Assembly: GCA_002405435.1 (NCBI GenBank)
Contig: DHLU01000155.1
Coordinates: 4,282-10,366, forward strand
Reading direction: 5' to 3'
Length of the DNA: 6,085 nt
Source of the DNA: Flavobacteriales bacterium UBA4660
GTDB lineage: Bacteria; Bacteroidota; Bacteroidia; Flavobacteriales_D; Sanyastnellaceae
The position numbers and the translations under genes were made by a program. Below, piece by piece: positions 1 through 5,529 of this stretch; positions within the stretch are counted from its first letter, which is position 1; each line of letters starts with the position of its first letter. The notes beneath the pieces are model-generated. The model made no database searches and was not told the DNA's origin. It was given only the letters and a program-made list of their open reading frames with translations.

Positions 1-237
1 GTAGGTATCGCTCATGGTGAGCAGGGTCTGGTGAAAAAACTGCTTCATCTCATCCACGGTCATGTCTTTGTTCCAGAGGTCAATGCGCAGGGTGTTGTTC
101 TCCTGTTTGTCCCACACGGCGAGCATGATGGCCTTGGCTTCCGATTGTGCAGCGCCATCGCTGGCACTCCAGTGAATGTTTTCTGGCACGTTGTTGTGGT
201 CAAGCTCTATGTCAAACTGTATCGTTGATTTTTTCAT
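1..237 (-). CDS. gldC: Gliding motility protein GldC, N-terminal part (cut by the left window edge)
   Basis: The first 79 codons are present; the family is usually about 110 residues, so roughly the last third lies outside the window. The reading starts MKKSTIQFDIELDHNNVPE, followed by the motif IHWSASD (residues 21-27), an acidic/polar helix with KAIMLAVWD (35-43), and a stretch around NTLRIDLWNKDMTVDEMK (48-65). This N-terminal pattern and the position directly after gldB identify it as GldC. GldC is known in Flavobacterium as a small soluble protein that supports gliding; its biochemical role is not established. The start lies 14 bp after the gldB stop, so the two are almost certainly one transcript. 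No Shine-Dalgarno sequence precedes the ATG. No signal peptide is visible. Identification is from recalled family sequence, without a database search. Confidence 0.9.
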   Translation of the reverse strand, partial: MKKSTIQFDIELDHNNVPENIHWSASDGAAQSEAKAIMLAVWDKQENNTLRIDLWNKDMTVDEMKQFFHQTLLTMSDTY

Positions 238-251
238 CGTTGTCAGGGGTA

Positions 252-1268
252 TCAAGGGTTGTAATCGCGCATCAGCATCGTAAAGTCATCTGTCTGCATC
301 AACTGGTGAATCGTTATTTCGGGATGCGCTTTCATATAGCTGCGGATAACCTGCCATCCGATCCAAATCCCCAGCTGGGGAGGGGAATCCTGCGGAATGG
401 CTCCAGCGTTGGTAAACGGACCGTCGTCGATCCATTTCTTTATTTCAAACATCTTTGTTTCGAAGAGTACCTCCTCTGTCGCCAGCTCTTTCCAGATATT
501 CTTTTCCTGGGTCTGCGCCCAGACGAGCTGTTCTTCAGACCAGTTCATCTTGCGCTCATCCGGCACACGCGGCATCATGGCATCGAGCAGGTACATGCAG
601 CGGCCGTAACTGAGCAGGGTCTGCTGCAGGTTTTTCATGGAAAAAGTGGCCTCGTTGTCAACCAGTAACCAGCCTTTCATGGCATCAGAGGGGATGAATG
701 CGGGATCCATGTTGTTTTTGGCGTATTCGGGAAACACATCCGGGGGGAGTGAGCGCACCACCTCACTCTGCGGACCCAGGTAGAAGTCGAGTCCGATTGC
801 CAGCACACTGTCGGTGGGATAAATGCCAAAGTTGAGCCCCGAGTGGAAATACACGACCTGGGGAATGAGACTATCAGGATAGTAGAAGGCATAATGCCTG
901 AAGGCGTCCAGCAGGGCCGCATCGGTGGCGGTGGCGGTAGCCGAATCAAAACTTTCTTCTATCGCTGTAAATACCTGGCCCATGTACCTGTCCTCTGCGA
1001 AATACCGGAGCACGGCCAGGGTCGAATCATCCATGCAGGGCCCGGCCCCTAGGATGCCCTCGACATATTCGCACCAAAAATCCCCGCAGGCGCGGTAGAT
1101 ACCTTCCTGCACACCAGCGGCATGGTCGAAATCCATGTGCGCGACGGCCTGGTCGAGCCTGTATGGGTGAAGGTCAATATCTATATCCTCTGTATCAACC
1201 GATTGCAGCGGGTCCTGGCATGAGGAAATCCACAGGACTGCAGTCATAAATATCGGGGAAAATCGCAT
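252..1268 (-). CDS. gldB: Gliding motility lipoprotein GldB
   Basis: 338 residues. It opens with a short lipoprotein signal, MRFSPIFMTAVLWISSC, in which Cys17 would be lipidated; the preceding ISS is a loose lipobox. Family-like stretches are IGLDFYLG (158-165), PEYAKNNMDPAFIP (180-193), LLSYGRCMYLLDAMMP (218-233) and the C-terminal PQLGIWIGWQVIRSYM (297-312). The C-terminal half resembles the DUF2268-type putative zinc-protease fold, but no HExxH is present where a helix would carry it (YGRCM, 221-225), so I infer it is not a metallopeptidase. GldB is a cell-envelope lipoprotein required for gliding in Flavobacterium; homologues also occur in non-gliders. The frame stays open upstream to an ATG at 1316, but starting there would place 16 polar residues before the signal peptide, so 1268 is preferred. 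Cys61, Cys66 and Cys78 are extra extracytoplasmic cysteines. gldC follows after 14 bp. Confidence 0.92.
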   Translation of the reverse strand: MRFSPIFMTAVLWISSCQDPLQSVDTEDIDIDLHPYRLDQAVAHMDFDHAAGVQEGIYRACGDFWCEYVEGILGAGPCMDDSTLAVLRYFAEDRYMGQVFTAIEESFDSATATATDAALLDAFRHYAFYYPDSLIPQVVYFHSGLNFGIYPTDSVLAIGLDFYLGPQSEVVRSLPPDVFPEYAKNNMDPAFIPSDAMKGWLLVDNEATFSMKNLQQTLLSYGRCMYLLDAMMPRVPDERKMNWSEEQLVWAQTQEKNIWKELATEEVLFETKMFEIKKWIDDGPFTNAGAIPQDSPPQLGIWIGWQVIRSYMKAHPEITIHQLMQTDDFTMLMRDYNP

Positions 1269-1286
1269 AATTCTGCTGCGATGCAA

Positions 1287-1294
1287 TAAGTTTG
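1287..1294 (+). promoter_or_regulatory. Candidate Bacteroidota -7 promoter element (TAAGTTTG)
   Basis: A perfect match to TAnnTTTG inside the 71-bp gldB/omp divergent gap. It would place the transcription start near 1301 and give a leader of about 39 nt before the barrel-protein ATG at 1340. No TTG-type -33 box is visible at the usual spacing. On the opposite strand, for gldB, there are only 5-of-6 matches (at 1314-1321 and 1327-1334). Confidence 0.4.
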
Positions 1295-1339
1295 GCACGT
1301 TCTTCACAGGGTGCAAGATTACCCCGTAAACCTACTTAC

Positions 1340-2140
1340 ATGAAAAAAATTGTATTTGTTTCCATTGCCCTGCTGCTGTTCGCTAACCTGCTGACTGCAC
1401 AGGACGACAAAAGATTCCGGATTGGCTTCAAATTCAATCCCAACATTTCCTGGATGCGCCCGGATGCCAAGGAGATTGCGAGCAATGCGTCGGTCATACG
1501 GTTTGGGTTTGCCCTGAACCTTGACAAACACTTCACGGAAAACTACGCTTTCGGCACCGGACTCAATGTGTTTCAGACCGGCGGTGAACTTTCCTACCTG
1601 GAGTACGCACAGGTTTCTGGCAATGCTACCATACTGGAACGGACAAGGGAATACCGGCTGCAGTACGCCGAAGTACCCCTGACCCTGAAACTGCGCACCA
1701 ATGAGATTGGTTATATCACTTACTGGGGCCAGTTTGGCCTTGGGCTTGGTGTAAACATCCGCGCAAATGCCAACGAAACAGTAGACTACATGCTCGTGCG
1801 CGGAGAAGATGGTCCGGATTCCGATCTGCTGAACGACTGGAACGAGAGCGTGCAGGTAAGTTTTAGCGAGGAGGACGTCGACATCAAAAACGACATCAGC
1901 ATATTCAGGGCCAGCCTGATTATCGGCGGTGGCATTGAATATAACATCAGCGGCACAACCTCACTGCTGATCGGTGTCACTTTCAACAATGGCTTTACCG
2001 ACGTGCTTCAAAACAATGGTGTAAAAACAGACGAGACAGACGAGCCGGTGCTGGAAGGCATCGACGACAACAATCCCGTGGAATACAAACTCAAGTCTAT
2101 CACCAACCACGTGGAGTTGAACATCGGAATTCTGTTCTGA
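1340..2140 (+). CDS. Outer-membrane beta-barrel protein, PorT-like type, function unknown
   Basis: 266 residues. Residues 1-20 form a Sec signal peptide (MKK, hydrophobic core, then LLTA before Gln21). The mature part alternates amphipathic strands with turns: FRIGFKFNPNISW (26-38), NYAFGTGLNVF (68-78), YRLQYAEVPLTLKLRT (105-120), YWGQFGLGLGVNI (128-140), ASLIIGGGIEYNI (191-203), SLLIGVTFNNGF (208-219), ending HVELNIGILF with the C-terminal phenylalanine typical of proteins inserted by the Bam machinery. The YxEVPLxLK strand is characteristic of the small outer-membrane barrels of Bacteroidota grouped with PorT. Two acidic segments, 155-186 and 229-247, probably form extracellular or periplasmic loops. 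The start at 1340 is chosen because it opens the signal peptide; an upstream in-frame codon at 1292 would add 16 polar residues. It is divergent from gldB and lies 29 bp before nadE, so it may be co-transcribed with nadE. I do not identify a specific function; PorT itself is not claimed. Confidence 0.85.
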   Translation: MKKIVFVSIALLLFANLLTAQDDKRFRIGFKFNPNISWMRPDAKEIASNASVIRFGFALNLDKHFTENYAFGTGLNVFQTGGELSYLEYAQVSGNATILERTREYRLQYAEVPLTLKLRTNEIGYITYWGQFGLGLGVNIRANANETVDYMLVRGEDGPDSDLLNDWNESVQVSFSEEDVDIKNDISIFRASLIIGGGIEYNISGTTSLLIGVTFNNGFTDVLQNNGVKTDETDEPVLEGIDDNNPVEYKLKSITNHVELNIGILF

Positions 2141-2169
2141 AACTTCCTCTGCGCGCAGCACATCCCCTC

Positions 2170-3003
2170 ATGCCGGTATTTCAAGCAGGCGCCGTGGCCG
2201 ACCATATCACCGGTTGGCTGGATCAATACGCCGCCAGGAGCGGTGTGAACGGATTTGTTGTGGGCATCAGCGGTGGCATCGACTCTGCCCTTACCTCTAC
2301 CCTCTGTGCACGCACCGGACGCCACACCCTCTTGCTGGAAATGCCGATCTATCAGGCCAGTTCGCAGGTCAGCCGCGGAAGGGAACACATGGCATGGCTG
2401 AAGGCTCAATACCCGAAGGTGGAAAATTGTGAGGTGGAACTCACTGCCACCTTCGACAGTTTTGTGAAAGCAGTGTCGATGGGAAATGAGGCCGGTTCCA
2501 TGGAATTATCGCTGGCCAATACCCGCGCCCGACTGAGGATGACCGCCCTTTACTACTTCGCCGGACTCAAAGGCCTGCTCGTGGCAGGTACCGGCAACAA
2601 GGTGGAAGATTTTGGCATCGGCTTTTTTACCAAATACGGCGACGGTGGCGTGGACCTCAGTCCTATCGCCGACCTCACCAAAACAGAAGTGTATCAGGTT
2701 GCCCGATACCTGGGCATTGTGGCATCCATTCGGTCGGCTGCACCCACCGATGGTCTCTGGGGCGACAACCGCACCGATGAAGACCAGATTGGAGCGAGCT
2801 ATCCGGAGCTGGAATGGGCCATGGAATTTGCCCGCGAATTCGCGACCGACCCTTCTGTTCATGGAGAAAATTTTCCTTCTCTCAACGATCGTCAACAGAA
2901 GGTGCTCAATATCTACCTCCACCGTTTCCGTGCCAACCGGCATAAGATGGAACCGATTCCGGTTTGTTTAATCCCCGGTGAGGTGAAGTTTGAGGATGGG
3001 TGA
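2170..3003 (+). CDS. nadE: NAD+ synthetase, ammonia-dependent type
   Basis: 277 residues, close to the usual single-domain length; there is no N-terminal nitrilase/glutaminase domain, so ammonia is the expected nitrogen donor. The enzyme adenylates nicotinic acid adenine dinucleotide with ATP and amidates it to NAD+ in the cytoplasm, the last step of NAD synthesis. Visible motifs are the pyrophosphate-binding P-loop SGGIDSA (34-40), NTRARLR (117-123), GTGNKVE (140-146), FTKYGDGGVD (153-162), DLTKTEVY (168-175) and the PTDGLWGDNRTDEDQIG loop (192-208), which together define NadE. The start is the first in-frame ATG, 29 bp after the barrel-protein stop, with no Shine-Dalgarno sequence. The TGA stop is the first three bases of an octamer tandem repeat. 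Readthrough would add only seven residues before a second TGA at 3025-3027. Confidence 0.96.
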   Translation: MPVFQAGAVADHITGWLDQYAARSGVNGFVVGISGGIDSALTSTLCARTGRHTLLLEMPIYQASSQVSRGREHMAWLKAQYPKVENCEVELTATFDSFVKAVSMGNEAGSMELSLANTRARLRMTALYYFAGLKGLLVAGTGNKVEDFGIGFFTKYGDGGVDLSPIADLTKTEVYQVARYLGIVASIRSAAPTDGLWGDNRTDEDQIGASYPELEWAMEFAREFATDPSVHGENFPSLNDRQQKVLNIYLHRFRANRHKMEPIPVCLIPGEVKFEDG

Positions 3004-3030
3004 TTGGGTGATTGGTTGATTGGTTGATTG
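3001..3030. repeat. Octamer tandem repeat (TGATTGGK, 3.75 copies) over the nadE stop
   Basis: Units are TGATTGGG (3001-3008), TGATTGGT (3009-3016), TGATTGGT (3017-3024) and a partial TGATTG (3025-3030). The first unit supplies the nadE stop codon. Units 2 and 3 are identical and the first differs by one base, so the array is recent or maintained. Copy number could vary by replication slippage. Since every unit begins with TGA, slippage would not remove the stop. Confidence 0.9.
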
Positions 3031-3080
3031 CAGAACCCTGGCATCAATGTGCACATTCACCTTCTCTGGAATTCTATACC

Positions 3081-3108
3081 CCTAATACCTAATTCCACAT
3101 TCGCAATT
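3081..3108. repeat. Degenerate heptamer tandem repeat (CCTAATT type, four units)
   Basis: Read in steps of seven, the bases are CCTAATA, CCTAATT, CCACATT and CGCAATT. Units 1 and 2 differ at one position and the later units are increasingly decayed. It lies in the same convergent gap as the octamer array. I see no terminator hairpin with a U-run in this gap on either strand. Confidence 0.55.
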
Positions 3109-3132
3109 ATCCGCCCGCACAGGTTTCAATGG

Positions 3133-3744
3133 TCATCCCTTCAACTGCCGCTCAATCATGCCCAGCAATTGTTCGCGACCGGTTCCGTCTGCGGAGGAGG
3201 TAATGATAAAATTGGGAAGGTATTCGAAGATCGCTGACAAGGCCGTGGCAAACGCCTCCACGTTTCGTTTGAGTGCTGCAGGTTTGCATTTATCGGCTTT
3301 GGTAAACACCACCACGAAAGGGATTCCAGCGCCGGCGGCCCACTCGAGAAATTCAAGGTCAATCTTCTGCGGCTCCACCCGCGCATCGATCAGCACGAAA
3401 GTGCAATACAGGGTTTTTCTTTCTTTCAGGTAACCGCGAATATGCTGCTGCCACTTGGCCCGTTCGGCCTGCGAAACCCTGGCATAGCCGAATCCGGGTA
3501 AATCGACAAGGTACCACGGATGGCGCATGGCATTGACCAAAAAATGGTTAATGGTTTTGGTCTTACCGGGCGTAGAAGATGTTTTTGCAAGACTCTTTCT
3601 TTCCAGCAGTCGGTTAATGAGCGAACTCTTGCCCACATTACTCCTGCCGATAAAAGCGAATTCGGGATATTGCTCCTGCGGACACTGGGTGAGTGAAGCC
3701 GCAGCGGTTACGAAGGCCGCATCATGAATCTTCAGGGCGCACAT
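3133..3744 (-). CDS. yihA: Ribosome-biogenesis GTPase YihA/YsxC (EngB family)
   Basis: 203 residues, normal for this single-domain TRAFAC GTPase. All nucleotide-binding motifs are visible in order: G1 GRSNVGKSS (33-41), G2 TPGKT (58-62), G3 DLPGFG (81-86), G4 TKAD (148-151) and G5 SSAD (183-186). The TPGKTKTIN block after G1 and the YLVDLPGFGYA block around G3 are the family signature. In other bacteria the protein binds late 50S precursor particles and is usually essential. It follows the alpha/beta hydrolase on the minus strand with a 25-bp gap, so co-transcription is likely, and it converges on nadE. No Shine-Dalgarno sequence precedes the ATG. Gene names in use are yihA, ysxC and engB. 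Confidence 0.96.
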   Translation of the reverse strand: MCALKIHDAAFVTAAASLTQCPQEQYPEFAFIGRSNVGKSSLINRLLERKSLAKTSSTPGKTKTINHFLVNAMRHPWYLVDLPGFGYARVSQAERAKWQQHIRGYLKERKTLYCTFVLIDARVEPQKIDLEFLEWAAGAGIPFVVVFTKADKCKPAALKRNVEAFATALSAIFEYLPNFIITSSADGTGREQLLGMIERQLKG

Positions 3745-3769
3745 AGGTCAGGGATATGCATCAAAAGGT

Positions 3770-4531
3770 TCAGCATCCGTGCTTCACCATCCACGCTTCG
3801 AGCAGTCGGTTAAATTGTTCGGGATGCTCCATCATGGGCGCATGTCCGCACTGGTCGATCCAGTACAGCGTTGATTGCGGCAGCAACTGGTTAAACTCTT
3901 CGGCCACTTCCGGCGGTGTAATGGTATCGTTTTTTCCCCAGATCAGGCAAGAAGGCATCTTCATATTGGGGAGATCTTTGGCCATGTTATGGCGGATGGC
4001 ACTTTTCGCCAGGGCCAGTATGCGCAGCACCCGGTTGCGGTCGTTGACCACTTCAAAACACTCCTCTACCAGCTCATCTGTCGCGTGTTTGGGGTCATAA
4101 AAAGTAACGGCGACCTTCTTGCGAATAAACTCCTTGTCTTCCCTTCGGGGAAAAGACGAGCCGAATGCGTTTTCATACAGGCCGCTGCTGGCCGTGAGAA
4201 TGAGCGCCGATACCTTGTGTGGAAACTCCCTCGTATAGATAAGCGCCACATGTCCGCCGAGCGAATTGCCGAGCAGGTTGACGCTGTTCCACTGCTTGTG
4301 GTTGATGAAATCGCGGAGAAAATGTCCGAGTGTTTTTACACCGGTATTCAGCACAGGCATCGAATAGAGCGGAAGCATTGGAATAACCACGGTATAACGG
4401 TGTCTGAAATGATCAATCACTTCCCTGAAATTGCTGAGGGCACCAAACAATCCGTGTAATAAAACCAGCGGTTTCCCTGATCCCTCCTCAATGTAGCGAA
4501 AGGGGCCCTCTTCTTTAATCGTATAATTCAT
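3770..4531 (-). CDS. Alpha/beta-fold hydrolase
   Basis: 253 residues, the standard length of a compact alpha/beta hydrolase. The oxyanion-hole motif HGLFG is at 26-30, and the nucleophile elbow GNSLGG at 88-93 puts the catalytic serine at Ser90. The acid is probably Asp202 in WGKNDTITPP, and the base His230 in QCGHAPMMEHP. A cap of about 70 residues (roughly 118-190) lies between strands. There is no signal peptide, so it is cytoplasmic; the substrate cannot be told from sequence. The frame remains open upstream with further ATGs at 4570, 4618 and 4687. The start at 4531 is chosen because MNYTIKEEG leads straight into the first strand (FRYIEEGSGKPLVLLHG) and because a TAnnTTTG element lies just upstream at 4550-4557. 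It precedes yihA by 25 bp. Confidence 0.9.
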   Translation of the reverse strand: MNYTIKEEGPFRYIEEGSGKPLVLLHGLFGALSNFREVIDHFRHRYTVVIPMLPLYSMPVLNTGVKTLGHFLRDFINHKQWNSVNLLGNSLGGHVALIYTREFPHKVSALILTASSGLYENAFGSSFPRREDKEFIRKKVAVTFYDPKHATDELVEECFEVVNDRNRVLRILALAKSAIRHNMAKDLPNMKMPSCLIWGKNDTITPPEVAEEFNQLLPQSTLYWIDQCGHAPMMEHPEQFNRLLEAWMVKHGC

Positions 4532-4549
4532 ACCCGTGGCAGGTTTCGC

Positions 4550-4557
4550 CAAACATA
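4550..4557 (-). promoter_or_regulatory. Candidate -7 promoter element for hydrolase-yihA (TATGTTTG)
   Basis: A perfect TAnnTTTG match on the minus strand, the only one in this divergent region on that strand. It predicts a transcription start near 4544 and a leader of about 13 nt before the hydrolase ATG at 4531. That is short but consistent with this start and not with the upstream ATGs. No clear -33 box is seen. Confidence 0.35.
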
Positions 4558-4796
4558 GGTGAAAATACATCCCCTGTTGTTTGCCTTCCCGAAGAATCTT
4601 GTGCAACCCATCGTGCATAATCCGGCCAGCGCAACCACCTCCGGGGCCATGGCAACGGATACCCTCATCGGGGTGGGGGCACCGCACGTGGCAGCGTCCT
4701 GAAAAGCCTCCCGGTTTACTGCCTTGCGCTGCCTCGCTTCACAGGGGGTATGGCGCCTCCAAACGGGACAAAAACACCCGATTTCTGCATTTTCCT

Positions 4797-4821
4797 CCCA
4801 TTTTTTACCCTGTTTTTCCCA
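4797..4821 (-). promoter_or_regulatory. Candidate MraZ-box array in inverted orientation (TGGG/AGGG/TGGG)
   Basis: On the minus strand three GGG cores (TGGG, AGGG, TGGG) start 10 and 11 bases apart, separated by A-rich spacers. This matches the known format of MraZ operators in E. coli, TGGGN repeats separated by about 5-6 nt. The array lies about 170 bp upstream of mraZ. Part of it (4796-4809) is an exact 14-base inverted copy of 4940-4953 in the mraZ leader. Assignment to MraZ is inference. Confidence 0.4.
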
Positions 4822-4844
4822 CTAATCTTATTTACCTGTTTTTC
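4804..4844. repeat. Imperfect direct repeat TTTACC(C)TGTTTTTC
   Basis: Copy 1 at 4804-4818 and copy 2 at 4831-4844 are identical except for one extra C in copy 1, and start 27 bases apart. Copy 1 overlaps the inverted MraZ-box-like array. The role is unknown; it could be a duplicated operator half or simple T-tract coincidence. Confidence 0.5.
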
Positions 4845-4920
4845 AGTTTATTACCGTTTCTTTTAAGCCCGATAAGACGCCTGAAAGCATCCCAAATTAT
4901 CAACAATCGGTTAATATCGG

Positions 4921-4928
4921 TACTTTTG
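4921..4928 (+). promoter_or_regulatory. Candidate -7 promoter element for mraZ (TACTTTTG)
   Basis: A perfect match to TAnnTTTG, and the only one on the plus strand of the divergent region. It predicts a start near 4935 and a leader of about 55 nt to the mraZ ATG. No TTG is found at the usual -33 spacing. The TGGT/TGGG pair at 4939-4952 falls immediately downstream, a position suited to repression. Confidence 0.45.
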
Positions 4929-4938
4929 AACAACTATG

Positions 4939-4952
4939 TGGTAAAAAATGGG
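4939..4952 (+). promoter_or_regulatory. Candidate MraZ operator in the mraZ leader (TGGT-N6-TGGG)
   Basis: TGGT at 4939-4942 and TGGG at 4949-4952 start 10 bases apart with an A6 spacer, resembling MraZ boxes (TGGGN repeats 5-6 nt apart). The pair lies between the predicted transcription start and the mraZ ATG, consistent with the autorepression known for MraZ in other bacteria. One of the two cores is imperfect and there is no third repeat in step, so confidence is limited. Confidence 0.4.
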
Positions 4953-4989
4953 ATATCATTGCATCCGGTAACACGATTCACGCCCATTG

Positions 4990-5475
4990 ATGCTCAATCT
5001 TCTCGGAGAACATATCTGCAGACTCGACGACAAGGGACGTCTGCTGTTCCCCGCCAAACTGCGCAAGCAGCTGGAGGAAGTCGTGCACCACGGGCTGGTG
5101 ATTAACCGCGATATCTTTTTTGAGTGTCTCGTGCTGTACCCCAAACCGGAGTGGGACCGTGTGCTGGCGGAGATGTCGCAACTGAGCCGTTACAACAAAA
5201 AGCACCAGCAGTTTCAGCGCCTCTTCATGAACGGCGCCACACTGGTAGAGCTCGATCCCCAGGGTCGCCTGCTCATACCCCCTCAGCTCCTTGACCATGC
5301 GGGGGTTGACCTGCCGGAAAAAAACGAAGTGGTGCTTTCTGCCATGGGAGAAAAAATAGAATGCTGGAGCCGCGAGAAACACCGGCAGAACGCGGCAGAA
5401 AACAAAGATGACTTTGAAAGCCTGGCAGAAGAGGTGCGCCGGGTAATTGACGACAGAAAAAAGGACCGGGAATAA
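4990..5475 (+). CDS. mraZ: Transcriptional regulator MraZ
   Basis: 161 residues, slightly longer than the usual 140-155 because of a charged C-terminal tail (about 127-161, rich in Lys, Glu and Arg). Two SpoVT-AbrB-like halves are clear. The first holds LGEHICRLDDKGRLLFPAKLR (5-25) and the second LVELDPQGRLLIPPQLLDHAG (85-105); the paired D-x-KGR and D-x-QGR motifs are the DNA-contacting signature. In other bacteria MraZ forms a ring-shaped oligomer that binds TGGG-type repeats upstream of its own gene and controls the dcw cluster. Matching repeats are seen upstream here. The ATG at 4990 is chosen over an in-frame TTG at 4987 because the family begins M-x-x-x-LGE. No Shine-Dalgarno sequence is present. 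rsmH follows after 54 bp, the standard dcw order. Confidence 0.96.
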   Translation: MLNLLGEHICRLDDKGRLLFPAKLRKQLEEVVHHGLVINRDIFFECLVLYPKPEWDRVLAEMSQLSRYNKKHQQFQRLFMNGATLVELDPQGRLLIPPQLLDHAGVDLPEKNEVVLSAMGEKIECWSREKHRQNAAENKDDFESLAEEVRRVIDDRKKDRE

Positions 5476-5484
5476 ACGCCCGGT
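5465..5484 (+). other. Small hairpin spanning the mraZ stop codon
   Basis: ACCGGG (5465-5470) can pair with CCCGGT (5479-5484) around an 8-nt loop that contains the TAA stop of mraZ. No U-run follows, so it is not a standard intrinsic terminator. It might protect the mRNA or tune mraZ/rsmH coupling, or it may be chance. Confidence 0.35.
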
Positions 5485-5529
5485 AACTGACGATAAGAGT
5501 TTGGTTAATGGTTAATACGCAATCGCTGC

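Larger units (their letters stand above)
4532..4989. other. 458-bp divergent non-coding region between the hydrolase and mraZ
   Basis: No gene is supported here. The half near the hydrolase (about 4590-4770) is GC-rich and its minus-strand frame is open into the hydrolase, giving a possible but unconvincing 52-residue N-terminal extension. The half near mraZ (about 4780-4960) is AT-rich with T-rich tracts on the plus strand and carries the promoter and MraZ-box candidates listed separately. I looked for tRNA-like folds, recognisable riboswitch cores and a U-tailed terminator and saw none. Confidence 0.7.

Noticed and set aside
147..668. 173-codon plus-strand open frame
   Set aside because: It lies antisense to gldB and gldC, both of which match known families; the translation has no recognisable domain.
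924..941. GCCACC hexamer repeats on the minus strand within gldB (Thr-Ala repeats)
   Set aside because: In frame and short; ordinary low-complexity linker in the protein.
2149..2158. Palindrome CTGCGCGCAG between the barrel gene and nadE
   Set aside because: Ten bases with no loop and no U-run; too short to call a terminator or operator.
2008..2409. 133-codon minus-strand open frame
   Set aside because: Antisense across the barrel/nadE junction, with no family-like motif.
2833..2844. Perfect 12-bp palindrome CGCGAATTCGCG
   Set aside because: It is inside nadE codons for a well-behaved protein segment; most likely chance from GC-rich codon use.
2935..2964. AACCGG/CCGGTT stem near the end of nadE followed by T-rich bases
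   Set aside because: Only six pairs with an 18-nt loop, inside coding sequence; not a convincing terminator.
4590..4790. Possible tRNA or riboswitch in the GC-rich part of the divergent gap
   Set aside because: No cloverleaf-like set of arms, no T-loop consensus and no recognisable riboswitch core on either strand.
4581..5105. 174-codon plus-strand open frame running into mraZ
   Set aside because: It crosses the promoter region and the first part of mraZ in the wrong frame and looks like random translation of GC-rich then T-rich DNA.
4978..5382. 134-codon minus-strand open frame opposite mraZ
   Set aside because: Shadow of mraZ; the plus-strand product is unambiguous.
5503..5516. GGTTAAT duplicated in tandem before rsmH
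   Set aside because: Only two units; too short to separate from chance.
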